A stretch of DNA of 64,000 nt from Helicobacter labetoulli (GTDB taxonomy: Bacteria; Campylobacterota; Campylobacteria; Campylobacterales; Helicobacteraceae): the NCBI RefSeq assembly GCF_003670275.1, contig NZ_QXJF01000008.1:1-64000 (forward strand), read 5' to 3'. A model generated the notes under the pieces. It did no database searches. It saw only the letters and a program-made list of their open reading frames with translations, and was not told where the DNA came from. This document shows positions 35,709 to 45,553 of the stretch, one piece after another. Position 1 is the first letter of the stretch. Every line of letters starts with the position of its first letter. Made by a program: the position numbers and the translations under genes.

Positions 35709-37952
35709 ATGGATAGGCAAACAATACCAGGACAACATACAACTCAAGCATTTTTAGCGGACAATGAAACTTTAACACAGGATAGCACTTTAGCAAACCC
35801 CACATATAAAGATTATACGCTTTCAATTTCTGGGCTTGATTGCCCAAGTTGTGCTTCACGCATAGAAGATTCCCTAAATGCCTTGCCGCAAGTTAGCCGT
35901 GCAAATGTTGATTTTAGCACCAACACACTCTATCTCTCAACAAGTGATTTAAATCTTGCTACATCTACAATTCACACCATTGAGCCACAGGCTAGGCTCA
36001 CTTCGCCCCAAGATTCTACATTTGTAATTTCCACGCAAATGCCACAAACACAAAAGGGCTTTATATTTTTAGAATCTGTATTTATCCTTACACTCATAGG
36101 GATTTTTGGCTTGTGTATGGGGGTGTTGCACTTGACAACTTTGGGAGAGCAGAATGCCCCCTATGTGTATGGAGTTTTAGCTCTTTTGTATCTCATCGCT
36201 GGTAAGCCTATTTTTTTAAATACGCTGAGTAATCTTAAAAACAAAGTCATTTTTGATGAAAATTTTCTTATGCTTTTTGCGACAATCGCTGCGTTTTGCT
36301 TAGGTGAGATAAGTGAAGCGGTGGCGGTTATGCTTTTTTTTCGGCTAGGGGAATTTTTAGAATCTAGGGCAGTGCAAAAATCTAAAGATTCTATAAAAGC
36401 CCTTTTGCAGGTAATCCCTACAATCGCACATAGAAAGATTAAAAAAGATGGTGAAGACAATGAGATTTTGCAGGACTTGCACCCAAGTGAGCTAAAAGTG
36501 GGGGATTGCATACTTGTCAAAGTTGGAGAGAAGATTCCAACTGATGGTGTTATCTTGCGGGGGAAAAGCTATCTTGATATGCGTTCTATTAATGGCGAGA
36601 GTGTGCCAATCAGTGTAGAATCTGGGCAAAATGTCATCGCAGGAGCGATAAATACAAGTGCGGTTTTAGAAGTGCGTGTGGAAAAGGTGTTTGAAGATTC
36701 TCATATTGCTAAAATTGCCAAACTCACACAAGAAGCAAGTGCCAATAAGGCAAAAACGCAAAAAGCCATTACAAGCTTTGCTAGAATCTACACGCCCATC
36801 ATTTTTGGCATAGCTTTGCTTATTGCTCTCGTGCCTCCGCTTGTGCTTGGGGATTGGCAGGATTCTAGCTTGTGGCGTGAGTGGATATATCGTGCGTTAG
36901 TGGTGCTGATGATAAGCTGTCCGTGTGCGTTAGTGATTGCTGTGCCTTTGGGGTATTTTGCCTCTATTGGTTATGCAAGTAAGCTTGGCGTGTTGTTTAA
37001 AGGCTCAATTCATCTTGAATCTTTATCGCAGGTGAAAAACATTATCTTTGATAAAACAGGCACATTGACTTTGGGAAATTTTGAGGTGTTGGAGATTGTG
37101 CCAAGTGGGGAGTTTGACAAGGATTTTCTCATCTCTCTTGCTATGTGTGCGGAAAGTGGCTCAACTCACCCCATTGCCCAAAGTATTTTGAGACTTCAGC
37201 CAAAGCCAAAGCATTCTTGGCAGGTAGAATCTTATGAGGAGATAAGCGGGAGAGGTGTGCTTGTGCGGTGTGAAAGGGGCGAGATTCTAGCGGGGAATGA
37301 AAGGCTAATGAGGGATAAACGCATTAGTTTTCAGCCGCAGAATAATGGGCTTACAATGGTGTATGTAGCGTATAATGGCGTGTATGCTGGGTATTTGAGT
37401 GTTGGTGATAGGCTTAAAAATGATAGTGTGGAATCTTTACAAGCCCTTAAGCAATGTGGTGTGGAGCATTTTGCGATTCTAAGTGGGGATAATCAAGCTC
37501 AAGTGGATAAAGTAGCAAAGGAGCTTGGCATTACTCACGCGTATGGGGATTTGCTACCACAAGAGAAGAGTGAAAAGCTTGTGGAGCTTATGGGGCGTTG
37601 GAGTGGCAAAACTGCCTTTGTGGGTGATGGGATTAATGATTCTATCGTGCTAAGGCGGAGTGATGTGGGTATAAGTATCAACACAGGGGAGGGTGGGAAT
37701 GATATAAGTAAGGAGAGTGCGGATATTATTTTGCAGCAAAATTCCTTGCAGAGCTTAGTGAGTGCTTTGAAAATCGCCCAACACACACGCAAAATCACTT
37801 GGCAGAATATCAGCTTTGCCCTTGCGAGTAAGCTTTTTTTGATTGTGCTAGGGATTGTGGGTGTGGCAAATATGTGGTTAGCTGTTTTTGGTGATGTGGG
37901 CGTGGCACTCCTAGCCTTGCTTAATGCTAAACGCCCTATGGGTAATAAATAA
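35709..37952 (+). CDS. cadA: CadA/ZntA-type heavy-metal P1B ATPase
   Basis: 747 residues from the ATG at 35709 (AAAAAAGG 8 bases upstream; a TTG at 35703 is too close to it). One N-terminal HMA domain with GLDCPSCASRIE, then membrane helices, the actuator SINGESVPI, the channel motif SCPCALVIAVPLG, the phosphorylation loop DKTGTLT, the HP motif GSTHPIAQS and GDGINDSIVLRRSDVGI. The family exports Zn2+/Cd2+/Co2+, as H. pylori CadA does. Probably controlled by a CsoR/RcnR-type repressor through the upstream palindrome. In H. pylori cadA lies next to the comM homologue; here they are 29 kb apart. Confidence 0.92.
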   Translation: MDRQTIPGQHTTQAFLADNETLTQDSTLANPTYKDYTLSISGLDCPSCASRIEDSLNALPQVSRANVDFSTNTLYLSTSDLNLATSTIHTIEPQARLTSPQDSTFVISTQMPQTQKGFIFLESVFILTLIGIFGLCMGVLHLTTLGEQNAPYVYGVLALLYLIAGKPIFLNTLSNLKNKVIFDENFLMLFATIAAFCLGEISEAVAVMLFFRLGEFLESRAVQKSKDSIKALLQVIPTIAHRKIKKDGEDNEILQDLHPSELKVGDCILVKVGEKIPTDGVILRGKSYLDMRSINGESVPISVESGQNVIAGAINTSAVLEVRVEKVFEDSHIAKIAKLTQEASANKAKTQKAITSFARIYTPIIFGIALLIALVPPLVLGDWQDSSLWREWIYRALVVLMISCPCALVIAVPLGYFASIGYASKLGVLFKGSIHLESLSQVKNIIFDKTGTLTLGNFEVLEIVPSGEFDKDFLISLAMCAESGSTHPIAQSILRLQPKPKHSWQVESYEEISGRGVLVRCERGEILAGNERLMRDKRISFQPQNNGLTMVYVAYNGVYAGYLSVGDRLKNDSVESLQALKQCGVEHFAILSGDNQAQVDKVAKELGITHAYGDLLPQEKSEKLVELMGRWSGKTAFVGDGINDSIVLRRSDVGISINTGEGGNDISKESADIILQQNSLQSLVSALKIAQHTRKITWQNISFALASKLFLIVLGIVGVANMWLAVFGDVGVALLALLNAKRPMGNK

Positions 37953-37993
37953 ATTCAGTCTTATTATTGTTTGCGTCTAAAATATAGTCCGCT

Positions 37994-38804
37994 TCAGCAT
38001 AAAGCTGATATATCTCTATGAAAAGGTATGTTTGAGCCATCAAATGGGTCTTTCCACTCATCATATAATTCATAACCTAGCTCATTGAAGAATCCGATAA
38101 ATTCATCACGATTAAAAATATAAAGTGGCGTATAAAACTGATTGAGTGCGTTTTGAAGTGTTACATAGGTTGGGGTTTTATCTTGTAAGGGTAGGCGTGT
38201 GAGTAGTATATGTTCTATCCCCCCCCCCCGTTAAATATTCTCTTAATGTTGTATAAACATTTTCCAGATAGAATAATGCACCTGATGAAAGAAAAATATT
38301 GCAATTTTGCTCTTGTGGGGTTAGAGACATAATCTTTTCATCTAGCTTTGATATAAAGTGTAGATTCTTAGCTCCTAGCTCTGCTGTAATGGCTCTGCCA
38401 AGCTTAACATTGTGCTCTAGCTCACATACACGCCATAGTGGCTTGTGATGAGTGTGGCTTACATAGGCAAAATAATGCCGTCCTTCCCCGCCACCAAAGT
38501 CGCATATATTAGGTGTGATACCATTTTTGATTTGTGAAGAGATAATTCTATCAAGCCAAAAGAATACGGGATATTCTGTATCCACCATAGGTGTAGGTTT
38601 TGAGTAGAACTTGATAAATGCTTGAGTACCTTGAGATTTTACATCATTGTAGCCTAAGCCCCTTTTTTTGCTATGTTTTGGTATAGCTTTTGTGGCAGAT
38701 TTAAAGCCATCATACACACCACGAAACGCAATAAAAGCATAAGGAAAATATATGTAGCGATATATATCCTTAACAAAATTGAGTATGTTCCTAATTATAC
38801 TCAT
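37994..38804 (-). CDS. TIGR04325-family methyltransferase, phase-variable, currently out of frame
   Basis: N-terminal 190 residues read SGFYSKPTPMVDTEYPVFFWLDRIISSQ-like (PTPMVDTEYPVFFWLDR), then NICDFGGGEGRHYFAYV (SAM-binding), FLSSGALFYLENVYTTLREYLT. An 11-G run follows, and the present frame ends 14 codons later at 38178 (208 residues). In the other frame the family's C-terminal part continues (LLTRLPLQDKTPTYVTLQNALNQFYTPLYIFNRDEFIGFFNELGYELYDEWKDPF to PFHRDISAL) and ends at 37994. G10 or G13 would give the full ~270-residue enzyme. Such methyltransferases usually act on surface glycans. It has its own TATAAT promoter. Confidence 0.85.
38219..38229 (-). repeat. Poly-G tract (G11 on coding strand) in the TIGR04325 gene
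   Basis: Eleven consecutive C on the plus strand. The register decides whether translation stops at 38178 (G11, as sequenced), stops at once (G12) or runs to 37994 (G10/G13). Classic slipped-strand contingency tract. Confidence 0.9.
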
Positions 38805-38851
38805 AGAAAACTCCTTGTGTTTAAATTTTGCAACATAAAGTTGCGTGGTAA

Positions 38852-38857
38852 ATTATA
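38852..38857 (-). promoter_or_regulatory. -10 element of the TIGR04325 gene
   Basis: Minus-strand GTGCTATAATTTACC contains TATAAT about 48 bases before the start codon; the form GCTATAAT recurs before glnA, trpS and rnpB. Confidence 0.6.
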
Positions 38858-38896
38858 GCACAAAAAGCATTGTTGAAAATGTGGGGCTAGGATTCT

Positions 38897-40336
38897 CTAG
38901 CAACTATAAGTCGTTAAAAATTCAAATGGGTGTGGGCGTGCCTCCCAAGGCCAGATTTCTGTCTCAAACTTATAGGCTTTGTAAGTTTGGATAAACTCTT
39001 CGCTAAACACTCCGCCCTCTTTTAAATATGCTCTATCTGCCAACATCTCTTCAATAGCGTGGCGAAGTGTGTGTGGGAGCTGCTTAATCCCCTTTTCTCT
39101 AATCTCATCTAATGTTAGTTCAAAGAGATTGATTTCCATAGGCTCACCGGGTTCAATTTTATTTTTAATCCCATCAATCCCTGCGAGCAGCAAACTTGCA
39201 AAGGCAAGATAAGGATTTGCCGAGCTATCAGGGAATCTAAACTCCATTCTTTTGGCTTTCTCGCCGCTGTTATAAGGGATTCTAATACTTGCAGAGCGGT
39301 TTTGTGCGGAATAAGTTAAAATACTTGGAGCTTCAAAGCCCGGAATAAGGCGTTTATAAGAGTTTGTGCTAGGATTTGTGAAAGCTGCTAATGCTCTTGC
39401 GTGTTTTAGCACACCGCCTAGAAAATGCAACGCCATTTGGCTTAAGCCGTGATAAGAATCTCCGGCAAAGAGGTTCTTGCCATCTTTCCAAATGCTTATA
39501 TGCACGTGCATTCCGCTGCCATTATCGCCATACAAAGGTTTTGGCATAAAAGTCGCGGTTTTACCATTTAAATGTGCAACCATTTTAACGACATATTTAA
39601 GCTTTTGGACATTATCGGCAGCTTCAAGTATATCGCCAAACTTCACGCCAATCTCCCCTTGCCCTTGTGCCACTTCGTGATGAACGACAAAGGTCTCTAG
39701 CCCCACTTGATTGAGCACCTTTACCATCTCTGCACGCAAATCCACCATTGTATCCACGGGAGCTACGGGAAAATATCCACCCTTTGTGCCGGGGCGATGT
39801 CCCATATTTACACCACCTTCAAATTCTCTTGAGCGATTCCACTCGCCCTCTTCGGAATCTATCTCATAGTATTGGCAATTCACCGCATCTTTTATTTTGA
39901 TAGAATCAAAGACAAAAAATTCATTTTCCGGTCCATAATATGCCACATCGCCAATGCCACTCTCTTGTAAAAATTTCATCGCCCTTTTTACAATGCTTCT
40001 AGGGCATTTTTCATAAGGCTCGTTTTTATAAATATCCCAAATATCGCAAAACACCACCACCGTTGTATCCGCAGTAAAAGGATCGATAAAATATCGCACC
40101 GGATCGGGTATAAGAATCATATCCGATTTATCCACACTCTGCCACGCTGGGATTGAGCTACCATCAAAGGGCACACCATCAAAACTACTCTCATCAATGG
40201 CACTTCGTGAAAAGCTCACATGGTGCCATATACCCTTAATATCGCTAAATCTAAAGTCTATGAACTCCACTTCATTTTCATCACAGAATCTAAAAAATTC
40301 TGCTACCTTAACCTTATCTACGCTTACTCTACTCAT
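38897..40336 (-). CDS. glnA: Glutamine synthetase type I
   Basis: ATP-dependent assimilation of ammonia into glutamine; dodecameric. 479 residues from the ATG at 40336, preceded by GGAGGAGC; the longer open frame upstream lacks family support. Motifs: [22 protein letters not shown] (metal Glu), [19 protein letters not shown] (metal His), [27 protein letters not shown] and the C-terminal [16 protein letters not shown] promoter at 40379-40384. Confidence 0.97.
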   Translation of the reverse strand: MSRVSVDKVKVAEFFRFCDENEVEFIDFRFSDIKGIWHHVSFSRSAIDESSFDGVPFDGSSIPAWQSVDKSDMILIPDPVRYFIDPFTADTTVVVFCDIWDIYKNEPYEKCPRSIVKRAMKFLQESGIGDVAYYGPENEFFVFDSIKIKDAVNCQYYEIDSEEGEWNRSREFEGGVNMGHRPGTKGGYFPVAPVDTMVDLRAEMVKVLNQVGLETFVVHHEVAQGQGEIGVKFGDILEAADNVQKLKYVVKMVAHLNGKTATFMPKPLYGDNGSGMHVHISIWKDGKNLFAGDSYHGLSQMALHFLGGVLKHARALAAFTNPSTNSYKRLIPGFEAPSILTYSAQNRSASIRIPYNSGEKAKRMEFRFPDSSANPYLAFASLLLAGIDGIKNKIEPGEPMEINLFELTLDEIREKGIKQLPHTLRHAIEEMLADRAYLKEGGVFSEEFIQTYKAYKFETEIWPWEARPHPFEFLTTYSC

Positions 40337-40378
40337 ATTTGCTCCTCCATATTTGCTCTTTTTATACAAGATGCGTGG

Positions 40379-40384
40379 ATTATA
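40379..40384 (-). promoter_or_regulatory. -10 element of glnA promoter
   Basis: Minus-strand TGTGCTATAATCCACGC contains a perfect TATAAT about 45 bases before the glnA start. No palindrome suggesting a nitrogen regulator was noticed. Confidence 0.65.
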
Positions 40385-40448
40385 GCACAAGTAAGTAAAA
40401 TGACTTTGTGCTACTTTTTAGATTTTGCTTTTTAGTGAGTGAAACACC

Positions 40449-41682
40449 CTAGCGAGTGAGAATCTCTACCTTACCATTATTACCATTGACACGGATTCTA
40501 TCACCATTTTTGAGAATCTGCAGAACATTTGGCACAGCCATAACAGCGGGGATTTTCATCTCTCTAGCCGTAACTGCTCCGTGTGAGAGTGAGCCTCCAC
40601 TTTGGGTTACCACCGCTTTGGCATTGTAAAAAAGTGGTGTCCAAGCGGGATTTGTGCTTTGGGCTATAAGAATACTTTGTGGGATAAATTTGCCAAAGTC
40701 TTCGCTCCCACGCACGATAAATACTTCCCCTTCTACCACCCCCGCACTTGCTGGCACACCTTGCAAAATATCGCTAGATTCTATGTGTGAAAGATTTTCT
40801 TTCTCCCAAGTAGAATCTAGCTCCCATTTTGGCGTTTTAGCGGCATTTTCTAATACGCACGATAGGAGTAAGTCGCGTTGTTTGATAATGCTCTTCATCA
40901 TCTAAAATCGTATAAGTTTCAACAAGCTCTAAAAACTCATACAAAAACATTTCAAGCTCCACGCTTTTCCCCCACAAGAGAGAGAATCTGCTTTTTGGCT
41001 TGATATTTTTTAGCCACGATGTTACTCGCTCTTGGAGATAGGTGGCTAAATCGCGATACCATAGCTTTGGTAAGGCTTTTATAGATTCTAGCTTATTTGT
41101 GAGTGAGGGCAGGGCTTTTGTGAGTGAATCTAAGTCATTGAATGGAAGTGTATTTTGCCCCATATACAAGCTTACCGCATTTTGATTGCCATAAATATAA
41201 TTATCAAACATAGCAAACCACTTACCCTGCATTGGCGGGAGACCTAAGAGTTTAAAGGAATAATCAAGCGAGATGTGAAACGCTCTATCCACATCTCTAG
41301 TCCAACGCAGTTTAAGAATGTGTCTTGTGCTCCGGCATTTAAGTCTTCAAGTGTTGAATATGAGCGAACGCTAAAGGCTTGTTGTGGGCTAAAATGAGTG
41401 AGGGCAGATTCAAGCTCTTTTGAGACAAGAGGACGGAAGAGGGAGAGTAAGCAAATGCTCTTTATATTGCCGAGCTTGATATTCTAAAAGGGCTAAATTA
41501 TCACTTGAAAAAGATGGAATCTTATCAGCATAAGAGAGAAACTCCCCATACGCCTTTGTTGTGATGATAAAGCCCTGTGGCACAGCAAATCCTGCTTGAG
41601 AGACTCTAGCTAGACTAGCACCCTTGCCTCCGGTAAGTGAAAGCTGCAAAGCGTCCTTGTCGCTAAAATGTAAAATATTCAT
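40449..41682 (-). pseudogene. ppsA: Decayed phosphoenolpyruvate synthase
   Basis: Three pieces in order on one strand but in different frames. MNILHFSDKDALQLSLTGGKGASLARVSQAGFAVPQGFIITTKAYGEFL is the N-terminal PEP synthase start (41682 down to ~41410); SVRSYSTLEDLNAGAQDTFLN follows out of frame (~41400-41290); then GLPPMQGKWFAMFDNYIYGNQ and finally the swivelling phosphohistidine domain DILQGVPASAGVVEGEVF ... TQSGGSLSHGAVTAREMKIPAV (to 40449). Total 1.23 kb against ~2.4 kb for the intact gene, so large parts including the C-terminal PEP-binding barrel are missing, besides frameshifts. Confidence 0.85.
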
Positions 41683-41692
41683 TTTTTCCCCT

Positions 41693-41968
41693 TTATGTTG
41701 AGATAAAAAGGCATAGCGGATTAATAAGCGGTGAAATATCCCTAAGACTTACAAAAAGCACATTCATTAGCACGATGTAGAATCCAAATCGCACGACAAA
41801 GGCTGTTATGCGTGTGTTGAGCAGCACAAGAAGCATAAGGGCAAGTATGAAAGATAGGCTTGTGCCTATGTGGTTAGAATACACAAGCCTTATAGCGATA
41901 ATGTCAAGTAGGATAAACCATAAATATTCGTGGAGTAGCATTCTTTTGGGTTGAGCGAGTTTTGACAT
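41693..41968 (-). CDS. Small three-helix membrane protein of unknown function
   Basis: 91 residues with hydrophobic segments at about 12-28, 36-55 and 57-76, and a basic N-terminus (SKLAQPKRM). AAGGGGATAAA precedes the ATG. Located between trpS and the ppsA remnant on the same strand. Not recognised; could be a real small inner-membrane protein. Confidence 0.55.
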   Translation of the reverse strand: MSKLAQPKRMLLHEYLWFILLDIIAIRLVYSNHIGTSLSFILALMLLVLLNTRITAFVVRFGFYIVLMNVLFVSLRDISPLINPLCLFIST

Positions 41969-42084
41969 TTTATCCCCTTATGGCGTGCTTGTTGATGGCT
42001 TTTAATGCAAGTAAATGCAAGGCAATATTTTGCAAAACACATAGACAAATCTTGTTCTTAATCTCTAGTTTTTACATTCCCATA

Positions 42085-43086
42085 CTACACCAGCCCGATG
42101 AGTTCTTTGGCTTTGTCATAAGTTGCTTTAGCAATGGGGCGGATAGAATCTGCACTGCTATCAAGCACACTTTGGATATAGGCTTTATCTTGGCTGATTT
42201 TGGTATAAGATTCTTGGATAGGACGCAAAGATTCTACTAATACTTCGGCAATGGCGGATTTAAGATGTCCATAGCCCTTGCCTATAAATTCAGATTCTAT
42301 ATTGTGGCGACTTTTTTGCGTGAAAATCTCATAAATGCACAAAAGATTATAAAGCCCTGAGCGACTTTCATCAAAGACAATTTCAGTTTGTGAATCTGTA
42401 ATGGCTTTTTTGATTTTTCGTGTGATTATATCTGGGCTATCAAGCAGGAAAATCGCGTGATTTTCGCCTTTGGCGGATTTACTCATTTTAGAATGTGGGT
42501 CATCTAGCCCCATAATCCTAGCACCAATTTTAGGGATTATAGGCTCTGGAATCCTAAAGCACTCGCCATACTCGCGGTTAAAGCGGATAGCGACATTACG
42601 CGTTAGCTCTAGGTGCTGTTTTTGATCTTCGCCCACAGGCACATTGTGAGCTTGATAGAGCAGAATATCTGCTGCCATAAGGGCTGGATAGTTAAACAAA
42701 CCGACATTAATATTTTTTGAATTCTTGTTTGATTTATCTTTAAACTGCGTCATACGACTCATATCGCCCATAGGAATATGGCAGTCTAGAATCCACGCTA
42801 ATGCCGGGTGCTCATCAATTTGACTTTGGATAAAAAGGCTTGATTTACTTGTATCAATCCCACAAGCGAGCAAGATTCCGGCGAGTTCAAAGGTCTTTTG
42901 TCTAAGTTCAGCAGGGTTTTGACGCGTGGTGATAGCGTGAGAATTAACAATACAAAAGATGTTTTCATACTCATCTTGAGAGCTTACCCACTGCCTGATT
43001 GCTCCTAGGTAGTTGCCAAGGTGGATATTGCCCGTAGGCTGAATGCCTGAAAAAACGCGTTTTTTAGATTCTGTGTGTTTGGTCAT
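42085..43086 (-). CDS. trpS: Tryptophanyl-tRNA synthetase
   Basis: Class Ic synthetase of 333 residues. HIGH-like motif [17 protein letters not shown] and KMSKS motif [11 protein letters not shown] are present, plus [17 protein letters not shown]. Start ATG has AAAAGGAAC upstream and a TATAAT at 43127-43132. Confidence 0.97.
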   Translation of the reverse strand: MTKHTESKKRVFSGIQPTGNIHLGNYLGAIRQWVSSQDEYENIFCIVNSHAITTRQNPAELRQKTFELAGILLACGIDTSKSSLFIQSQIDEHPALAWILDCHIPMGDMSRMTQFKDKSNKNSKNINVGLFNYPALMAADILLYQAHNVPVGEDQKQHLELTRNVAIRFNREYGECFRIPEPIIPKIGARIMGLDDPHSKMSKSAKGENHAIFLLDSPDIITRKIKKAITDSQTEIVFDESRSGLYNLLCIYEIFTQKSRHNIESEFIGKGYGHLKSAIAEVLVESLRPIQESYTKISQDKAYIQSVLDSSADSIRPIAKATYDKAKELIGLV

Positions 43087-43126
43087 TATGTTCCTTTTGT
43101 GGATAGTTTTGGATTCAAAAAGTGGT

Positions 43127-43132
43127 ATTATA
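43127..43132 (-). promoter_or_regulatory. -10 element of trpS promoter
   Basis: Minus-strand AAGCTATAATACCAC carries TATAAT about 40 bases before the trpS start. The divergent stretch to porC (43133-43289) holds no gene. Confidence 0.6.
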
Positions 43133-43289
43133 GCTTAAAATCTTGGCTTGAAAAGTTGCATTTAGGGCAAAAAGATTTCATATATTTTGGTAAAGTTTTT
43201 CTTTACAAAATTGTGTAGAATCTCTACTTTATTTCTTTGCTTAAAATTAAAATGTTTCAAAATGATACGCTTATTAAGAATTGCTATGC

Positions 43290-43295
43290 TAGAAT
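43290..43295 (+). promoter_or_regulatory. Extended -10 (TGCTAGAAT) before the por operon
   Basis: CTATGCTAGAATCCCCGCAC is nearly identical to the purE and thrC elements; 37 bases before the porC start, which has AAAGGAAGGAG. Confidence 0.6.
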
Positions 43296-43331
43296 CCCCG
43301 CACAAAATCCAACAAAGGAAGGAGATAGAAA

Positions 43332-43892
43332 ATGCTTGAGATACGATGGCATTCTCGTGCTGGACAAGGTGCTGTAACGGGTGCAAAGGGTCTAGCCGAT
43401 GTAATTGCAGGGACAGGCAAGGAAGTGCAAGCATTTGCATTTTATGGTTCAGCTAAACGCGGTGCGTCAATGACAGCTTATAATAGAATAGATTCTGAGC
43501 TAATTTTAAATCACGAAAAATTTATGAATCCAGATTATATTTTGGTAATTGATCCGGGCTTGGTGTTTATCACAAATATTTGTCTTTATGATAAGCCTTC
43601 TACAAAATACATTATTACCACGCGTTTAAGTAAAGAAGAGCTTATAGAAAAAAAGCCAGAGCTTGCTACAAAGGAGCTTTATACGCTTGATTGTATTCAA
43701 ATCTCCATTGATGCGATTGGCAAGTCTGTGCCAAATGCACCTATGCTTGGGGCATTGATGAAGGTTTCAGGTATGCTTGAGATTGACTACTTTTTAGAAT
43801 CTTTTTCAAAAGTGCTTGGTAAGAAGCTCCCTCCAAAGGTGATTGAGGCGAATAAAGTGGCAATTAGACGAGCTTATGAGGAAGTCAAATAA
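43332..43892 (+). CDS. porC: Pyruvate:ferredoxin/flavodoxin oxidoreductase gamma subunit
   Basis: 186 residues with the gamma-domain signature RWHSRAGQGAVTGAKGLADVIAGTGKEVQAFAFYGSAKRGA. Part of the four-subunit enzyme that oxidises pyruvate to acetyl-CoA and CO2 with reduction of flavodoxin or ferredoxin, essential in microaerophilic Helicobacter. First gene of porCDAB with spacings of 9-14 bases; same order as HP1108-HP1111. Confidence 0.96.
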   Translation: MLEIRWHSRAGQGAVTGAKGLADVIAGTGKEVQAFAFYGSAKRGASMTAYNRIDSELILNHEKFMNPDYILVIDPGLVFITNICLYDKPSTKYIITTRLSKEELIEKKPELATKELYTLDCIQISIDAIGKSVPNAPMLGALMKVSGMLEIDYFLESFSKVLGKKLPPKVIEANKVAIRRAYEEVK

Positions 43893-43906
43893 CATAAGGA
43901 GATTTT

Positions 43907-44311
43907 ATGGAAAAGTTAAAAGATTGGGATCAATTTGAAATCGGCTCTGTGCTTTTTCCTTTTAAAAAAGGTGTAGATGGAGCAATGGAGCTGTATAAAT
44001 GTGAGAGAACTTATAGTGGTGATAGCTCATTTACCGATAGTGTGGCACATTGGCGTGTAGAAAAGCCTGTGCATAATAGCGAGATTTGCATTAATTGCTT
44101 TAATTGCTGGGTATTTTGCCCTGATGCGGCGATTTTGACAAGCAACGATAAGCTTGCAGGGGTGGATTATGTGCATTGCAAGGGCTGCGGTGTTTGCGTA
44201 GATGTGTGTCCTACAAATCCTAAATCATTGCTTATGTTTAATGACCACAAGGACAATGATGAGGCATTAAGAGAGTGGCCTCAAAAACAGCCCAAAAAGA
44301 CAGAAGCGTAG
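43907..44311 (+). CDS. porD: Pyruvate:ferredoxin oxidoreductase delta subunit
   Basis: 134-residue ferredoxin-like subunit with two [4Fe-4S] motifs: CINCFNCWVFCPDAA and CKGCGVCVDVCPTNP. Transfers electrons from the TPP site to the external acceptor. AAGGAGATTTT upstream; second gene of the operon. Confidence 0.96.
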   Translation: MEKLKDWDQFEIGSVLFPFKKGVDGAMELYKCERTYSGDSSFTDSVAHWRVEKPVHNSEICINCFNCWVFCPDAAILTSNDKLAGVDYVHCKGCGVCVDVCPTNPKSLLMFNDHKDNDEALREWPQKQPKKTEA

Positions 44312-44320
44312 GAGGAGAAT

Positions 44321-45541
44321 ATGGCAAAAGTTATGGAAGTAAGGGATATTGAGGTATGGGATGGCAATATGGCTGCTTCCCAAGCGTTGCGTCAAGCTCA
44401 AATTGATGTTGTGGCAGCCTATCCTATCACGCCTTCAACGCCTATTGTACAAAACTATGGTGGCTTTGTAAGTAATGGCTATATTGATGGTGAGTTTGTA
44501 ATGGTAGAATCTGAACACGCTGCAATGAGTGCGTGTGTAGGGGCTGCGGCAGCAGGTGGGCGTGTAGCCACAGCGACAAGTTCGCAAGGTTTTGCCCTTA
44601 TGGTAGAGGTGCTTTATCAAGCTTCAGGTATGCGTCTGCCTATTGTGCTGAATCTTGTCAATCGTGCTTTGGCTGCTCCGCTCAATGTAAATGGCGATCA
44701 TTCTGATATGTATCTTAGCCGAGATACGGGCTGGATAAATCTCTGCACATACAATCCCCAAGAGGCTTATGACTTCAATCTTATGGCGTTTAAAATTGCT
44801 GAAGATATGCGTGTGAGAGTGCCTGTGATTGTCAATCAAGATGGTTTTATTTGCTCTCACACAGCTCAATCTGTGCGACCTTTTAGCGATGAGGTGGCAT
44901 ATAAGTTTATTGGCGAGTATGTTTCACACAATCCTATGCTGAATTTTTCTAATCCTATCACTTATGGTGCTCAAACTGAAGAAGATTGGCATTTTGAGCA
45001 TAAAGCACAACTGCATAAGGGCATTATGGATTCACATATTGTGATTAATGAGGTGTTTGAAGCGTTTGAAAAACTAAGTGGGCGTAAGTATAGCCTTGTT
45101 GAGAGTTATTTTCTTGAAGATGCGGAAGTGGCGATTGTCGCACTTGGCACAAGTGTAGAATCTGCTCGTGTAGCAGCTAAAAAAGTGCGTGAGCAAAAGG
45201 GTATAAAAGCTGGTGTGTTGTCCATTCGTTCTTTGCGTCCTTTTCCATTTAAGGAAGTTGGCGAAGCAATGAAGAATCTTAAGGCGGTGGCGTGCTTGGA
45301 TAGAAGCTTACCTGCTGGAACAATGGGTATGTTGTTTAATGAGTTTTCAGCAGCAGCTCTTTGTGCTGGATCGCACCCTGTGATGTCAAATTATATTTAT
45401 GGGCTTGGCGGACGCGATTTGACACAAGCACATTTAGAGGGCATTTTTGTTGAGCTTGATGCAAATGCAAAGGCTGGTAAGCTTACTCATCCACTTCAAC
45501 AAATGCTAGGTTTGCGCGGACCTAAGATGAGCTTTTTTTAG
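44321..45541 (+). CDS. porA: Pyruvate:ferredoxin oxidoreductase alpha subunit
   Basis: 406 residues: AAYPITPSTPIVQNYG at the pyrimidine-binding domain, EHAAMSACVGAAAAGGRVATATSSQGFALM and NVNGDHSDMYLSRDTGW, then the transketolase C-terminal-like domain (VAIVALGTSVESARVAAKKV). Binds TPP together with PorB. GGAGGAGAA upstream. Confidence 0.97.
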   Translation: MAKVMEVRDIEVWDGNMAASQALRQAQIDVVAAYPITPSTPIVQNYGGFVSNGYIDGEFVMVESEHAAMSACVGAAAAGGRVATATSSQGFALMVEVLYQASGMRLPIVLNLVNRALAAPLNVNGDHSDMYLSRDTGWINLCTYNPQEAYDFNLMAFKIAEDMRVRVPVIVNQDGFICSHTAQSVRPFSDEVAYKFIGEYVSHNPMLNFSNPITYGAQTEEDWHFEHKAQLHKGIMDSHIVINEVFEAFEKLSGRKYSLVESYFLEDAEVAIVALGTSVESARVAAKKVREQKGIKAGVLSIRSLRPFPFKEVGEAMKNLKAVACLDRSLPAGTMGMLFNEFSAAALCAGSHPVMSNYIYGLGGRDLTQAHLEGIFVELDANAKAGKLTHPLQQMLGLRGPKMSFF

Positions 45542-45553
45542 AAGGAGAATGCA

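Noticed and set aside
43087-43331. tRNA or small RNA gene between trpS and porC
   Set aside because: No cloverleaf or conserved T-loop sequence; the stretch holds two divergent promoters only.
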